From contig NW_023998414.1 of assembly GCF_014805625.2 (NCBI RefSeq), positions 3,317,939 to 3,381,938 of the forward strand: DNA of 64,000 nt. The letters are read 5' to 3'. Under the pieces are notes generated by a model that did not search any database, was not told where the DNA came from, and saw nothing but the letters and a program-made list of their open reading frames with translations. This stretch comes from Glossina fuscipes (Eukaryota > Arthropoda > Insecta > Diptera > Glossinidae). A program made the translations under genes and the position numbers. Below are positions 26,450 to 38,319 of this stretch, one piece after another; position 1 is the stretch's first letter; every line of letters begins with the position of its first letter.

Positions 26450-27344
26450 ATTCTCTACTTCTGTCTTCTAGCTTTTTCACCGTCATATTCATCGCTTAAT
26501 GCCACCTCAATATAATAAGTTGTTACCGTTGTTCGCTCTGGTGTTTGGGTTACTTGACACTTTCATTTTTTTTTTGTTTTTTTTTCGTTACGTTTTAAGT
26601 CGTTCTTTTTAAACGTTTCATATTTTTCACTTTTAATTGTTTTAATATTATGCATATGAATTTGTTCGTTTTTCTTTAGATTATTTCATTGCGTTACATA
26701 TTTACATGAAAATATGTTGTCAAGTGAGAGTAAACGTGTCACATGCCGCGGGGAGTTTTGTGATTTCTACAAAATACGCTCTTAAATATTAAATCAACAG
26801 TTTTTTGATAACTTCACCGAGCCATTTACTTATCCAAATGAAAAACAAAAGAACATATAAAATATATTCTTTGCATCTACGGATCGATTACTCTCACAAT
26901 GCGCTTAAAAAATTATGCTCTTATATTGATTACTCTCACTCACTGAAAGTATGCTGCAATTTTTTTGCAAAATTTCTTTTCTAAACTTTTAATGCGTGTG
27001 CATGTGTTTACATATATATGTGATTTATAAGTATTAAGCAAACTTCTTCAAGCCTTCACCTTTTCACTTACTATCTTTACTGTTGGTGACATTTTGCTTT
27101 CATCTTACATTCATAGCATATTGTGAGCATGTCATAACATTGACTTTCAGGTAAGTTATATCAATTAAATTTACTCTTTACCCAAGATGTGTAGACGAGA
27201 AAGCCAAAGAATGACAGTGCGGTGTGGGAGAACGAAGCAAAATGTGATTGTTTAACGAAAGATGTGCAATTCCAATGAATTCACCTGCAATAGATTTCAA
27301 AGGATTAATGGTTTTTGTGGTTCATAACGAGATTGCTAACATAA

Positions 27345-27359
27345 AATTTCAATATATAC

Positions 27360-27395
<36 letters not shown>

Positions 27396-27400
27396 AAATT
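27345..27400. repeat. Palindromic TA hairpin
   Basis: AATTTCAATATA at 27345-27356 is the exact reverse complement of TATATTGAAATT at 27389-27400, with TA repeats between. The whole 56 bases can therefore fold into one near-perfect hairpin or cruciform. The non-TA ends show this is more than a simple microsatellite. Confidence 0.8.
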
Positions 27401-28065
27401 GTGTATACATATTAATGCATTTGTAAAAGCCATAAACTAAATTAATATTTCTGATGTTTATATGTAATATAGATATAGAAGAGATATTTTCATTAAAAAA
27501 AAAAAAAAAAAAAAAACATCAAAAACAAATTTCATATATTTAAGCATCAAATTAAACACGATTTAATTAATTTGGTCCAAATTACTGCACGAAACCAAAT
27601 CGGTTTGAGTAATTTCTGCTCACTATTCTGCCCAGAAGCCAAGAGAACTTGAAAACTTCTCTCAACAAATATGTTATATCAAATAGAAATTTTAAAAGAG
27701 TTGAATATATTTTAGATAATAAAATGAGTTAAAATTAAGTTTAAATTAGATTCGAGAAAAATCGTTTATCACATACACTACACACATACTTTACTCCACT
27801 AAATTTGAAAGTGATTTGAATAAAAAAGAATTAGTTTTTAAAAAATAGTTCACGAAAACGAGTACAAAAGACCGTTCAATGCGATCGCAATTTAGCGCAA
27901 TAAACTCATATTTCAAATCATTATTCTGCGGAGTCATTTTCATCAAAAAAATAATAAAAAATTAGATTATGTTGCCATAAAAATGTCAATTTTCAGCGCG
28001 TTTTAGAGCGCTTATATAACCGAGAGCTCAAAAACTTGTTGAAAAATATTAAAATTTATTACTTT

Positions 28066-28640
28066 TTTTATAACCATCAGCAAAGGGTGAGGGGTATATT
28101 CATTTTGTTAAAAGATTCGCTAGGTTTGCCCAGAAGAAAGCTTCAGAGGCCCGACAAATTCTAAATCAATTGAAGCATGTCAGTCTTTCTGTCTGCGTAA
28201 CGTCTGTTCCAAACGGTCCCATCAATGGACTTATCGACTTGAAATTTGGCAGAAACAATGCAGAACAGTTCTTGCATGCATGCTCATATTTAAAATGGGC
28301 CAGATCGGTCGAAGAATATGCCCCACGTAACACCACGTAAACTGAGAACACGTCTGTTTTTCAAAGAGAATGAAAAATTGATTTTTTGATCATTTTGGCC
28401 ACTCATAAACAATAGCAAATAATTGTACAAAAATTTGAACGCATATTTTAAGTCCGATATTGTAGTAGTATCTGTACAAAAATAGAGAAAATTACCTACC
28501 GCACCTACCCAATGTTATAGTGTATCAAAATTGAATTTCATTTTCAAGGCGCAAAAACGAGCTTCAAAAATCCCATAAAATATTGAAATCCTTGGTCATC
28601 CTGTCCGCCTGTTCACCTCTTCATCTATATGGCTCCGCAA
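28066..28640 (-). repeat. Dispersed repeat X, copy 2
   Basis: This is the inverted homologue of 13905-14515. Its plus-strand start carries GAGGGGTATATTCATTTTG, the complement of the 3' end of copy 1. Later follow the complement of the GACCGAT.TGGCCCATTTT block near 28290-28310, the complement of ACTATAA.ATTGGGTAGG near 28507-28527, and the complement of TTTTATGGGATTTTTGAAGC near 28560-28580. Differences and small gaps relative to copy 1 show both are old. The two copies are inverted about 14 kb apart. Confidence 0.7.
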
Positions 28641-28649
28641 CTATGTAAA

Positions 28650-31490
28650 ATTTGTGGTAAACATTGTCCCGTTGCGAGAATGTATTATTACTTGAGATTA
28701 AACTATCGGATACACTTTGAAACTTAAAATGTATTCTACACCGAATGTATACATAGGTCATTAAGAGATTTTCGAAGGCTAATTTCCATATGGCCATGTA
28801 ATCATTTGTTACTTTCATGTTTCAACCAAAAATAGAAATTATACGGCATCATAGTCTTTGGGGTTTCGCAGAACATGTCAATGGCGAAAAATGGGTTCAG
28901 TCGAACCGCTTTCCACATAAAGCCTTATTTTGAAAAATCTTTATTTTGTTAATTATATTAAGCGAAGTGTTATAGGATGTTTAATGGTGGGCCATGGCCC
29001 GCTATTGGTATCTAAAAAAAACATTAAACACAATACCTAATGACAGGGGTAAGAAATGATGCTGAAAATCAAGCCAACAATATACAACGAAGATAAAGCC
29101 GAATAACCTTGACAACGCCACTTAGTCGAGTACAGTAACTGTAGTGTTTTATGGATTGCTCCAACTCTATGAAATTATCGTTTAATAACATAATTAACGA
29201 CAACTAGTGCTACAAGTTGCCATCGTTAGATGATGAACGATTGCGAGATGCGAAAAGATATTATAGCTATATATAGGTGTTATATATGACAGCGCTCGTC
29301 CCACTTGGCCTTTACAAAGCATTCTCTTCTCTGATTCAAATCGAAGTTAAATCGATAATTTATCGCCTCTCGGAGCGGATCGTTTTCATTTTTATGATTA
29401 CGTTAAAAAAATGAATTTTGATGTGAATTGCTTGAGAAGACGGCACATTATTAGGCAGAAAGATGGATAAAATGTTAACGTAGCGATGGAAAATAATCTC
29501 AATGAAACATTTTTACCGCTCTCTTGTCGGAAAAGAGAGAAACCCGTCATGAATTATTTGTAAATATTTTGATGCTCGTATTATACTCTTTATTATAGCT
29601 TAATATATGTACTATTGTTTTATATGTGATTCGATTGTCATGCTATAATTTCCAATACAATTCGGCACTTGTGGTATCCGCACATAACATTGTTATCGGC
29701 AAGTGAGGTTTACTTTTGAACAGTATTGCGTGATTGACCTTCAAGTTGGGCCAATGTTTCCCTATATTGTGGTCCGATATTCGCATATCATGTCTGATGT
29801 AAACTGATATGCGACCTTCATAGCGATATCAGGTCAATATCCATTATACGTCGTAGATTTACTTATGAGTTTCGAATTTTTGGTCGCTAAAGTTTCACTT
29901 GTTGAGCGTTTGGACGTGGGCTGTTAGGTCTGCAAAGGTCATCCAAAGATATATATGCGCCTTACTTTAGCTCTCTATATTAATTTTTAGGATAATTACT
30001 ACAATAACGCGGTAGTTAAGAAGACTTGAAGACTCCAATCCCAAGTCCAACGTGCAAAAAATATTATCTCTCCGTTCCGTTCTTCCCTAGGTGTAAGTTT
30101 TCCTGATCACCAACATGCCTGCACGTAGAGGAGACAAGGTGTAAGAGCAGGATCTAATTCAGAGGTTATTTAAGAATTTTTGTGTATATCTCGAAAGAGA
30201 AACCAATGAAACTCACGAGCGCGCGAAAAATTGTAGTAAATCTATTAAAACATAATTTAAGAAACTAAAAATGAAAATGAAAACCACATTGTAACTATTT
30301 TCTCATCCATATGAAAGATATCTGCCGTAATACAATCAATTATTTATGAATTTAAAGCAATTCATGCATTAATGAAGCCATTCGGCGAGAGAAACAAGTT
30401 AATGGTTAATTATGAATATTTACATTTATTATATAAATAAATAAAATAAATCACACGAATCAGCAACAAATTGAAAACAATCAGCCGGCATTCAAATTCA
30501 TTTAAGGTTATTAGTCAAGGAAATGGAATTAAATATGCCCGCACTTATAATACTCGCATGTAAATTAGTTTTGCAGATATTACTTAAGTGAAAATTGCAT
30601 ATTTTTTTTTTTTCTTTCTTTTTTTTTTACACAAAAAAAGCAAAAGACGAAAGTGGTGAGAAGAGGGAAATCCATTACCTTCATCGTGCATTTTACTATC
30701 TTTCACATTCTATCATCCTTTCTCTCTCTCTCTCTTTGCCATTAAATGAGAAGATTCTCTTATGGACAAAAGTACATTGTACAACCTTATACGGTTGAAT
30801 ACTAACGCTTTAAACATGTCTTACACTTGCACACGAACGTCATGCATATATCATACTTTAATATGCATACACCTGCAAACGCCAGACATTCATGCTTTTA
30901 ACAAAATTGCAATATTTCAAAAGATAGCAATAAGTTACATACAATTTTAAAACTTCACAGCATGCTTTGATTGTGCATATGTATTTAAGTGCGTTTATGT
31001 GCGTCGCGCTGTTGCTAGAATTATAGAATGAAAGCCTTCAAAAAAATGTATATCTTTATTTATCTATCTCTGTATATATATATATATATATTTTGGTTGG
31101 ATGTTTTTTACCTTCAAAACTACTTAATACGGATTACATTTCAATAAAACAGCTTCCAACAGGAAACACAGCAACTGAAACAGTTTGATGCAATTCAAGC
31201 AAAAATGATGCACTCTCCAGCCAATAGGCAGGCAACAGTAAAGTTTATCAGATTTTTCTGCTTTTCATCTTTCAAGTAGAAGAAGAGGCAATCCATACAT
31301 AATGTACACGCTTAAGCGTTTCATTAGTATTATGGGCCACAAATCATTTCCATTTGTTTTTTTTCGAAGCAATTTTTTTTTTCTTTCTTTTTTACCTTAT
31401 AGCTGAAAAGGTAAGTTATATACATATGCATATTCGTTTATACGAAACACAGCCACTTGGGCGTAATTTAATATCATTACCGCATTTGAT
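28650..31490. other. Non-coding stretch, nothing recognised
   Basis: Moderately AT-rich DNA without recognisable protein fragments. It includes TATA-rich patches at 29266-29290 and 31072-31091 and a TC run at 30719-30735. Segment 29700-30170 is somewhat less AT-rich and may be an old element that I cannot classify. Confidence 0.45.
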
Positions 31491-31495
31491 TTGCA

Positions 31496-31497
<2 letters not shown>

Positions 31498-31543
<46 letters not shown>

Positions 31544-31553
31544 NNNNNNNNNN

Positions 31554-31603
<50 letters not shown>
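31498..31603. repeat. (CAT)n microsatellite with assembly gap
   Basis: A pure CAT array runs from 31498 to 31543, then 10 N (31544-31553), then CAT units again to 31603. The gap is fully inside the array, so its true length is unknown. It yields poly-His on the plus strand and poly-Met on the minus strand; both frames are artefacts. Confidence 0.97.
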
Positions 31604-31681
31604 TTCTTCTGCTTCGTCTTCTTGATGCTATTAGCAGACATAAAAAGCAACGGTTTGATCACTCGATACATCAGGTGTTAA

Positions 31682-31705
<24 letters not shown>
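31682..31705. repeat. (GT)n microsatellite
   Basis: Twelve uninterrupted GT units, 80 bases after the CAT array. Confidence 0.92.
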
Positions 31706-31709
<4 letters not shown>

Positions 31710-31713
<4 letters not shown>

Positions 31714-34700
31714 GTAAATAAACCGTGAAGAAGGCATTGCCAATTAAGACTTGAGAAATATATATAAAAATCAACCTTACAACCCTTTTTTATCATGAGC
31801 GGCATTTTAGGATCGAATCTTCGGCTTAACTTCAACTAATTCATATCCAAAATGAAGAAAGAGTTGCTTTTCTATAAACGAACACTTTTTATCAATAAAG
31901 GAGCAAATTATAAGATTTAGATCGTTCACGATTATGCAGAGGGGTTTCTCTTTCACGTTTATATTGCGGTATTATTTTGAATTTCTTGTTGGTGTTGCAG
32001 CTTATCAAAGTGTATCACATAATTATTAAAAGTAACTTGAAATGAGTAATGTGAATATCGTAGCTTATGCGTGAGTGCATGTATGTACCATGATTCGAAT
32101 AATGAGTAAACAACGGTTTTCTAACATTTAAAAAGACTATGGATGTTGAATAGGCATTCCAGACCAGCTTTCAAATTTGTAAACTAATCCCATCAACCCT
32201 ATCTAAAGTTCCTATGACCAAGACCAACTGTATGCGTACGTATGTTACATATAAATAAGAGGGAAAAAGAAATTTCCATAAATTGTTAAGAAAAAAATAA
32301 ACAACAACAACAAAAAAATATATATATAGGAATGTTTTTCAAGGCTTTGGCTGAATGCCGTCAGCGAGACATTCATATATAGGAAGAAGTAAAGTGACTT
32401 TTTCAAAAAATGAGTTTCGTATTTTAAAAGTTTTCCAATTAAATCTAATCCGACACACTCATGCACGTTCAATATTCTCCGCCCTCGCACATGACATTGA
32501 TGTCAATCTCTTACAAATGAGAAGAAAATTTGCAAAAAAAAAAAAAGAAAAAAAAAAAGAAAAAAGAAAAAGAAAAAAAAGGAAGCGAAAACTCAAGAGA
32601 TTGTCAAGCCGAAAATATCAATAGAGTTCAAAAAGTTATAATTGATAGATTTTTCAACTATGCCATCAACCTTATAAAGAGCACAAGAGAAAAAGATAAA
32701 TAAAGGAATAGATAAAGTTGAATGTTTGTGCGTAAACGTTTACTATAAAGGGTCTACTAACTAAGTTGCAAAAAAAAAAAAAAAATTGAACCAAAAAACA
32801 ACCAGTTGTTAACACTTTGTACATAAGAAAAAGTGAAAAATACAAAAAAAATTAAATAAGAAAAAGGAAAACAGTAAAAAAAAGAATAGCAACCGGATGT
32901 TTTTATATCCATCATCGGATATGAATATACGAATACGGATACGGGTATACAAATTTTGTCGTTACATATGCAATTACAAGCGAATATATGTAAAAAAATT
33001 ATATTAATAAGCTTTCCGATCTAAATGTGATAAACCAAACATTTTTACATTGCGATGATTTAATTACATACATTCACCTTCGATATGTATATATGTATGT
33101 ATGTATGTATGTATTGAAAGGAGTCTTCAAAGTCGAAAAAAAATTGAATCCTAACACACCATGTACTACTCGTGGTCGTTGATCTGCTATTAACGAGGAA
33201 AGAAGAAAATGAGCTGAATTTCTTACAAAATTTATTGTCACACACAAGCGAACGAAGTCTTGAGTTTCGATAAATTTTTATATTACCAACTTAGGATACG
33301 ATAGTAACAGATATCACTTTCAGTTTTATGATACACTTTAGTTTTTAAATGCTGGGTATTTACGATTCGCCTTAAAGCGTTTGTAGTTTTCTTACTTGTT
33401 TAGTTTGTTCTTTACAGGATGACAAGATAATCTCAAAAGTTTTGTAATTTTCAATTAAAACAACACGGCTAACAAGTGTTGCATTTGTATGCGTGTTTGT
33501 GGGGCAAGTGTTGGCAAAAACTTGTGTTTCGTGATAAAAATCACACACTTATACATAAGCACAAAAAAAAACGACCAGCAACAAAAAAAAAAAAAATGAA
33601 AAATACAAGAGATAAGTATCGCTACACACTCTTTAAGCATAAAAACTGTTGCTACGTTGGTTGGTGTTAGTATTTGTGTTCCATTACATTGCATAGAGAG
33701 TGAACCTAACTAATCTGAACTGCAGTGAGATAAAGTTAATCGAGCAAAAATGTTATTTAAGTAGATTGTCTACCAAAAAACCGATGGCAACATGCACACA
33801 CACACACACACATCCATACATACATACATACATACATACGTACATACGTACATACATATATATATATAAAGACAGACAGAAAGACATATACACACACATA
33901 TCTATATATATATATATATATATACGCACATAAACTTAGGCACATGCATGTCCACACCCGTAACTTAAGTATGACACAGTACAAGCTGGACGTAAGTGCA
34001 TATGTATGTAGGTATGTAAGTATGTATATAAGCTTTTTCTTAGATAAACTAGTACAACATTTTTTGATCATTATCTTTGTCAGCAGATACTTATAGGACA
34101 TGATAGTAAAAGTATTTTTATGTTTAGATAAAAGTAAAAAAAAAAAAACAAAAAAAAAATGTTTCTGCTTTCAAGCAAAAAAAAAAAAGAAGGATTTAAA
34201 AGAACTCTTTGCCGAGAAAAAAATATCAATTTCTTTATACATATTTTAGCATATCATCATCATACATTTCTTTGTACCTTAAAAAGCTTTGCTCGAGTAA
34301 AATGTGCGAAATTTTATTTATTAAAGCAAAAAAAAAAAAAAAAAAACATTTTTTTCTCCCTTTTTCTTGTCTTCTTCTCATCAGCTGATGTAAACTTGTA
34401 TGTGAACTTGTTTGAGTACAAAGCAAGTGAGCATAAACTAAAAATTTGTATTTCAAAGCAATTTTTCTTTCTCTTATGAATTTTTCGAATCTCGAGCTTC
34501 CCTATTCCTTACCTTCTTTGAGTGCTAGAGAATTTTAAATCAAAGTAAAACTTTATAAAAATTCAATTTAATGATAATTATATTTTTTACTTCAACGATA
34601 ATTTTCTCGTACTTGATTATTTAACATAATTTCCACCCTATCTGATGGCCGGAACTTAATTCATCAAATATTTATGCATTTTTTCATTAATTCATAATTT

Positions 34701-35040
34701 GAAATAACGCGTTAATAATACAACTCCCTCTCACTTTCAAAATATTCACGATTGCGATACTACCGCTACAAGTCCGAATTCGCTAGGTCACACAACTCAT
34801 CGAACAAAGCCGGCAAATAGCTTTCTGCGTAAATGCCAACTTCAATGTAAGGATGTATTCTTTCTTTTTCCAATATGATGTTTGTCAACACAATGTTCAA
34901 ATCAAATTCGCTTTTAAGGCCAGATTATACAAATTTTGGGACAAACAAGAAATAATTATTGATCTATATAATCCCCGCACCGGTCGCATCTTTCAACGAA
35001 TAAATAAGCACTTACTATATTTGCAGCACATATATATATA
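31710..35040. other. Non-coding stretch, low complexity
   Basis: This holds A-rich runs (32532-32580, 32769-32785, 34138-34158, 34326-34346) and the compound microsatellite listed separately. Open frames here are poly-Lys or Tyr-Ile repeats from microsatellites. No gene was recognised. Confidence 0.5.
33794..33924. repeat. Compound CA / CATA / CGTA / TA microsatellite
   Basis: (CA)n at 33794-33812 passes into CATA and CGTA units to about 33858, then GACA units and (TA)n to 33924. Read in order, it looks like a chain of repeats derived one from another by slippage and point change. Confidence 0.85.
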
Positions 35041-35049
35041 ACCCAGTCA

Positions 35050-35610
35050 ATGAGGAAAAAGATCGTCAGTGAAGATGGATGAAGCTGTAAAATTACTGAT
35101 AAAGCGCGGATTGAAGCCATCTAAAGTAATGCATTGCGTATGCTTTGATCGCATTACAAACTGGCCCAAGCTGACTAGGCGATTAAAGTCGCCAGTGTCT
35201 ACTGCAAACATTTGTTACGATTGACGGGTACGATTAAGCTCAGTTGTCCTGTCTTGATGAAGCAGAAAGGCGTCTATCATCTTCCACGATAATCGGGTCG
35301 AATCGTAGACATTTTTAATGAGTAGGAAACAATTAAAAGAATTTCTCTTCTAATCCGCAATATAATCCTCACCTTGCACCTCGCAACTATTCTTTGTTTC
35401 TCGCTCTGCATAATACTCACAAATTTCAAACGTGTTCTGCCGGAATTACTTAATTCATATTTTATCCCTCAAAAGGGTCGAAGTTCCGCAATTGTAAGAT
35501 AACGGTTTTATCGGCACAATGAAAAAAGTTTATTATGCTTAGGTTTTGCCAGAAAAACGTCATCAAATTTTTTCATTATCTTTACATTAAATAAAAATTG
35601 AACGAATCGA
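35050..35610 (+). pseudogene. Mariner transposase fossil C
   Basis: Plus-strand translation gives LLIKRGLKPSKVMHCVCFDR (about 35092-35151), matching the mariner block that ends in KVM.CVWWD, with both Trp codons lost. After a gap, RKASIIFHDN (35264-35293) matches the RKGVIFHHDN block with the catalytic Asp (35288-35290) kept. In another frame NPQYNPHLAPRNYSLFLALHN (about 35352-35414) matches HPPYSPDLAPSDYHLF, with the third catalytic Asp replaced by Asn. The HD Asp and this Asn codon are 97 nt apart instead of the 105 expected for D34D, so a small deletion lies between. Weak similarity to the C-terminal LPERW block occurs near 35550-35575. The order of blocks is right, the frames are broken, and the copy is dead. 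Confidence 0.78.
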
Positions 35611-36023
35611 ACGAACATATCAATTATTCAACCATAGCAGAAAACGCTTATGCTTAAGGCAATGTTCAAACTAATGTTCTATATGAACAAGTTTTGTTTT
35701 TTTGCAGATTGCACTATAAAAGCAAGTCTAAGCGGCTAAAAATGCTAAAAATATCTACCTAACTAAAATATTATGACCAACCAAAAGCCGCAGTAAATAC
35801 ATGTACCATACGTTGAGTCGCGGCGACCTAATTAATAGTTGTGCTGAAAACAATAACTAAATGCCAAACACACTGTTCTCGGTAAATGCTTTAAAAGTAC
35901 AGTATACCGTGTTTTAAGAAAACCAGTTAAGATTTATTTGTACACGTGATAATCGTGACATATGCGTGGCATATTCCATGCATTAACTAGACTGGAAATA
36001 ATTGAAAAGATGACCAAATATAT

Positions 36024-36486
36024 TGTTACGAAAATCCCAAATTCAGTTAAATGTCAGCTAAGTAATTTTCGTATGAATAAATTCCCTAAAGAAGGGAAAA
36101 CCAAATGAGCATTCGCCGGCGCCTCATGCAGCTGCAGGCCAAAACAGGTTAAAGCTAAGTGCATATTCGCAGGCTCGTCATGCAGGTGCAGGCCGATGGA
36201 AACGATTAGAGGAAAAATCAAGCTGGGATTAGACCATAACCATAAATTTAGGTATAGCAACATTCTTGTAAAATTGTATATAAATCGAATATTTGTGAAA
36301 AGTAGAGTTAGTCTGGCAAGAACGTAGAAGTTGAGAGTAAGGCCAAAATAAATTGTAAATAAATATTCCTACTGTTGTGAAAGACAAAGTAGTAAAACAA
36401 AAGAACTTTGAAGTGCATTTCTCTTGAATAAAATATCCACGATCTAGTGATACGGACTGTATCTCATAAAAGCGAATTTCATAACA
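36024..36486 (+). mobile_element. Solo LTR, gypsy-type, with ATAT target duplication
   Basis: The segment begins TGTTACG and ends CATAACA, so it has the TG...CA LTR termini with a short inverted repeat. It is flanked on both sides by ATAT (36020-36023 and 36487-36490), a 4-bp duplication as made by Ty3/gypsy-type integrases. Inside are a TATATAAAT box (36277-36285) and an AATAAA signal (36347-36352) about 70 bases further on, the promoter/polyadenylation order of an LTR. Upstream is an imperfect 30-bp direct repeat (36111-36140 and 36165-36194, 26 of 30 matching). No gag or pol follows, so it is best explained as the product of recombination between two LTRs. Orientation follows from the TATA and poly(A) signals. 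Confidence 0.78.
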
Positions 36487-37059
36487 ATATTAAGAATGGA
36501 AACCTGCCTTCCAAGGGCAAAGGACACCGAACGCAACAGTTAAAATACTAATTCTAAGTTAAAACAAAAGCTAATGTGAACCAATTCTGTTAAAATAGTA
36601 CTTGGAATAGCATTATTATATAATGCTAAAAATATTAATATGAGTGCAAAACTCGCTTACAAAAACTCTTAATGCGAGTGGTTAGCTGCATTAAAACTTA
36701 CCCTTATAGCCTAAGAAAAAATCGTCAATAAACTGTTCGATTAGCGCACTAAAGTGAAAATAATTGTATGAACAGCAAAATGCATGAAAAACCACGCAAC
36801 ATAAATAATCAGATATGAAACCATGCACTGACCCTATCAGTTTAGACGGTGGGCGGCACAAAAAGTCGCGACTGGAAGCGACAGTTAATGTTCTAAAATT
36901 ATTGAGAATAAGATGAACTGCAATAAATATCAGATGAACGATACTAAAAATATATCCTCACATATTAAACTGTTCCTAAGATTTTTGATTCGTGGAGCGT
37001 CCTATAAATGAAGGAGAGCACAATACGTAAATTATTATAAAATCTATTATTTACGATAG

Positions 37060-37910
37060 CAGAGAAGAACTGTACCATGAGAGAGAGGATGAAGTCTCCA
37101 CTAACAAACTGTGTGCGAAAACTAAGCATCTAGGCAACGGTACTAAATGCTGTGTGAATAGCTAAGATCACATTCGCTCGACTCGAACCGACCCTCTCAA
37201 CTGATTCTTTCATCTAGGAGTGATAGACTATGCTTTTGGGCGAGCATAGATATGCCGAAACTCTCACCTCCTCGTGGTGATCCCTGGATATGGTCTTGAC
37301 CGGCGAAAAAGAATTTAAGGCTTGGACTATCTATAATCTGGCGATAAGTTCTCTGAAGGATAGCATACGGGTACACTGGAAGTAGTCGATGCGAGCACTT
37401 CTTCTCTCATAGACTATTGCTAAGGAAAAAATAAAGCAGCTGTTGTCGTATTGCAACTGGTTACGTAAAGTATTTTGATATAGTAATAGTCGAGAGTATG
37501 GTTTCCGCCCGCCATGTAGCACCCGACCCTAATATATCTTGCATAAGGGTAGTCTGGTGTTGGCTAGACGGTATTGTATGGTTGATCCGAAGAAAAGAGT
37601 GACTATGCCACTTAAAGTAAGGCTAAAGGCTTTATAATCTAATTTTAAGTTGCACGGGGGTCAGGAGCTCACTCACGGAGTCACGAGTACCTACAGATAG
37701 AAGTGACGGCATTGGTGCTTGCCAAGATCCTTCGGGGGGTAGTTTGTATACTTACATACAAGTGGAAACCGCGGTGGAAACTAGTATGTCCGATCCTCAG
37801 TTTGAACGCAGCTGTTACCCAATGTGTGTCCTGACGCTGGATACGACCCCTCGGAGGTATCGTTGTGATCGTGGTTTCCGTCATTCCTAAAGCGAATAAT
37901 TAGAGGTAAT
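37060..37910. other. GC-richer unresolved segment, probable decayed element
   Basis: The segment is clearly richer in G and C than its flanks, for example at 37240-37300 and 37650-37870. No single open frame explains it, and no catalytic motif could be read on either strand. Its start (37065-37170) resembles 1105-1165. The minus frame at 37681-37884 is the longest but is not recognisable. It may belong to the same element as the RNase-H-tail-like sequence just downstream. Confidence 0.4.
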
Positions 37911-38074
37911 AATAGACCTCAAGACTCCCCAGACTGGGTTTATTGGGCCATACACAATAAATACATCTGATTTCTCCAGAAAGAGAGAGAAAGAAATCCT
38001 ATGGAATCACCTTATTTGCCTTAAAACTAGACTCTGGTTTCTAAAAAACCGATTTTCCGAAGAAAAGAAAAAAC

Positions 38075-38317
38075 CAAATACAAATTTATGACGTTTCGCC
38101 TACATCATGGAGCTGGCCACTGGTGAAAGCGACAATTAAGAGAACATTTAGCGGAGAAAGGAATTTATATAAAAATATCGCAATACAGTTAGTTACTGGT
38201 AACTTGCATGCAAAAGGACATATTAGCAGAATATTGACAGATGAGAAAGTCAGTCAAGAGGTAAGTGAGCCGAAATGCGATATTCGAAAGGACAAGAGTA
38301 GAACGAAAACGTTGTAA
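38075..38317 (+). pseudogene. Possible non-LTR element tail (RNase H end)
   Basis: The plus-strand frame reads NIAIQLVTGNLHAKGHISRIL (middle of the frame), which faintly resembles the LLTGH..L..HL.R.G motif just after the RNase H domain in several fly non-LTR elements. The rest is not recognisable, and the zinc-knuckle-like cysteines expected next are absent. A strong splice-donor string, GAG|GTAAGT, occurs at 38258-38266, so a host exon is an alternative reading. There is no usable ATG. Confidence in either reading is low. Confidence 0.3.
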
Positions 38318-38319
38318 AT

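Larger units (their letters stand above)
25950..28060. other. Non-coding stretch, microsatellites only
   Basis: A compound (TATC)n then (TC)n array lies at 26406-26449 and an A run at 27495-27516. The long TA palindrome is listed separately. No gene or mobile element was recognised. Confidence 0.5.

Noticed and set aside
31354..31728. Poly-His protein on the plus strand and poly-Met on the minus strand
   Set aside because: Both are translations of the CAT microsatellite, which also contains an assembly gap.
38123..38317. Host exon with donor GAG|GTAAGT
   Set aside because: The donor is good, but the frame has no ATG, no clear acceptor, AT-rich codons and a faint mobile-element motif; not strong enough to call a gene.
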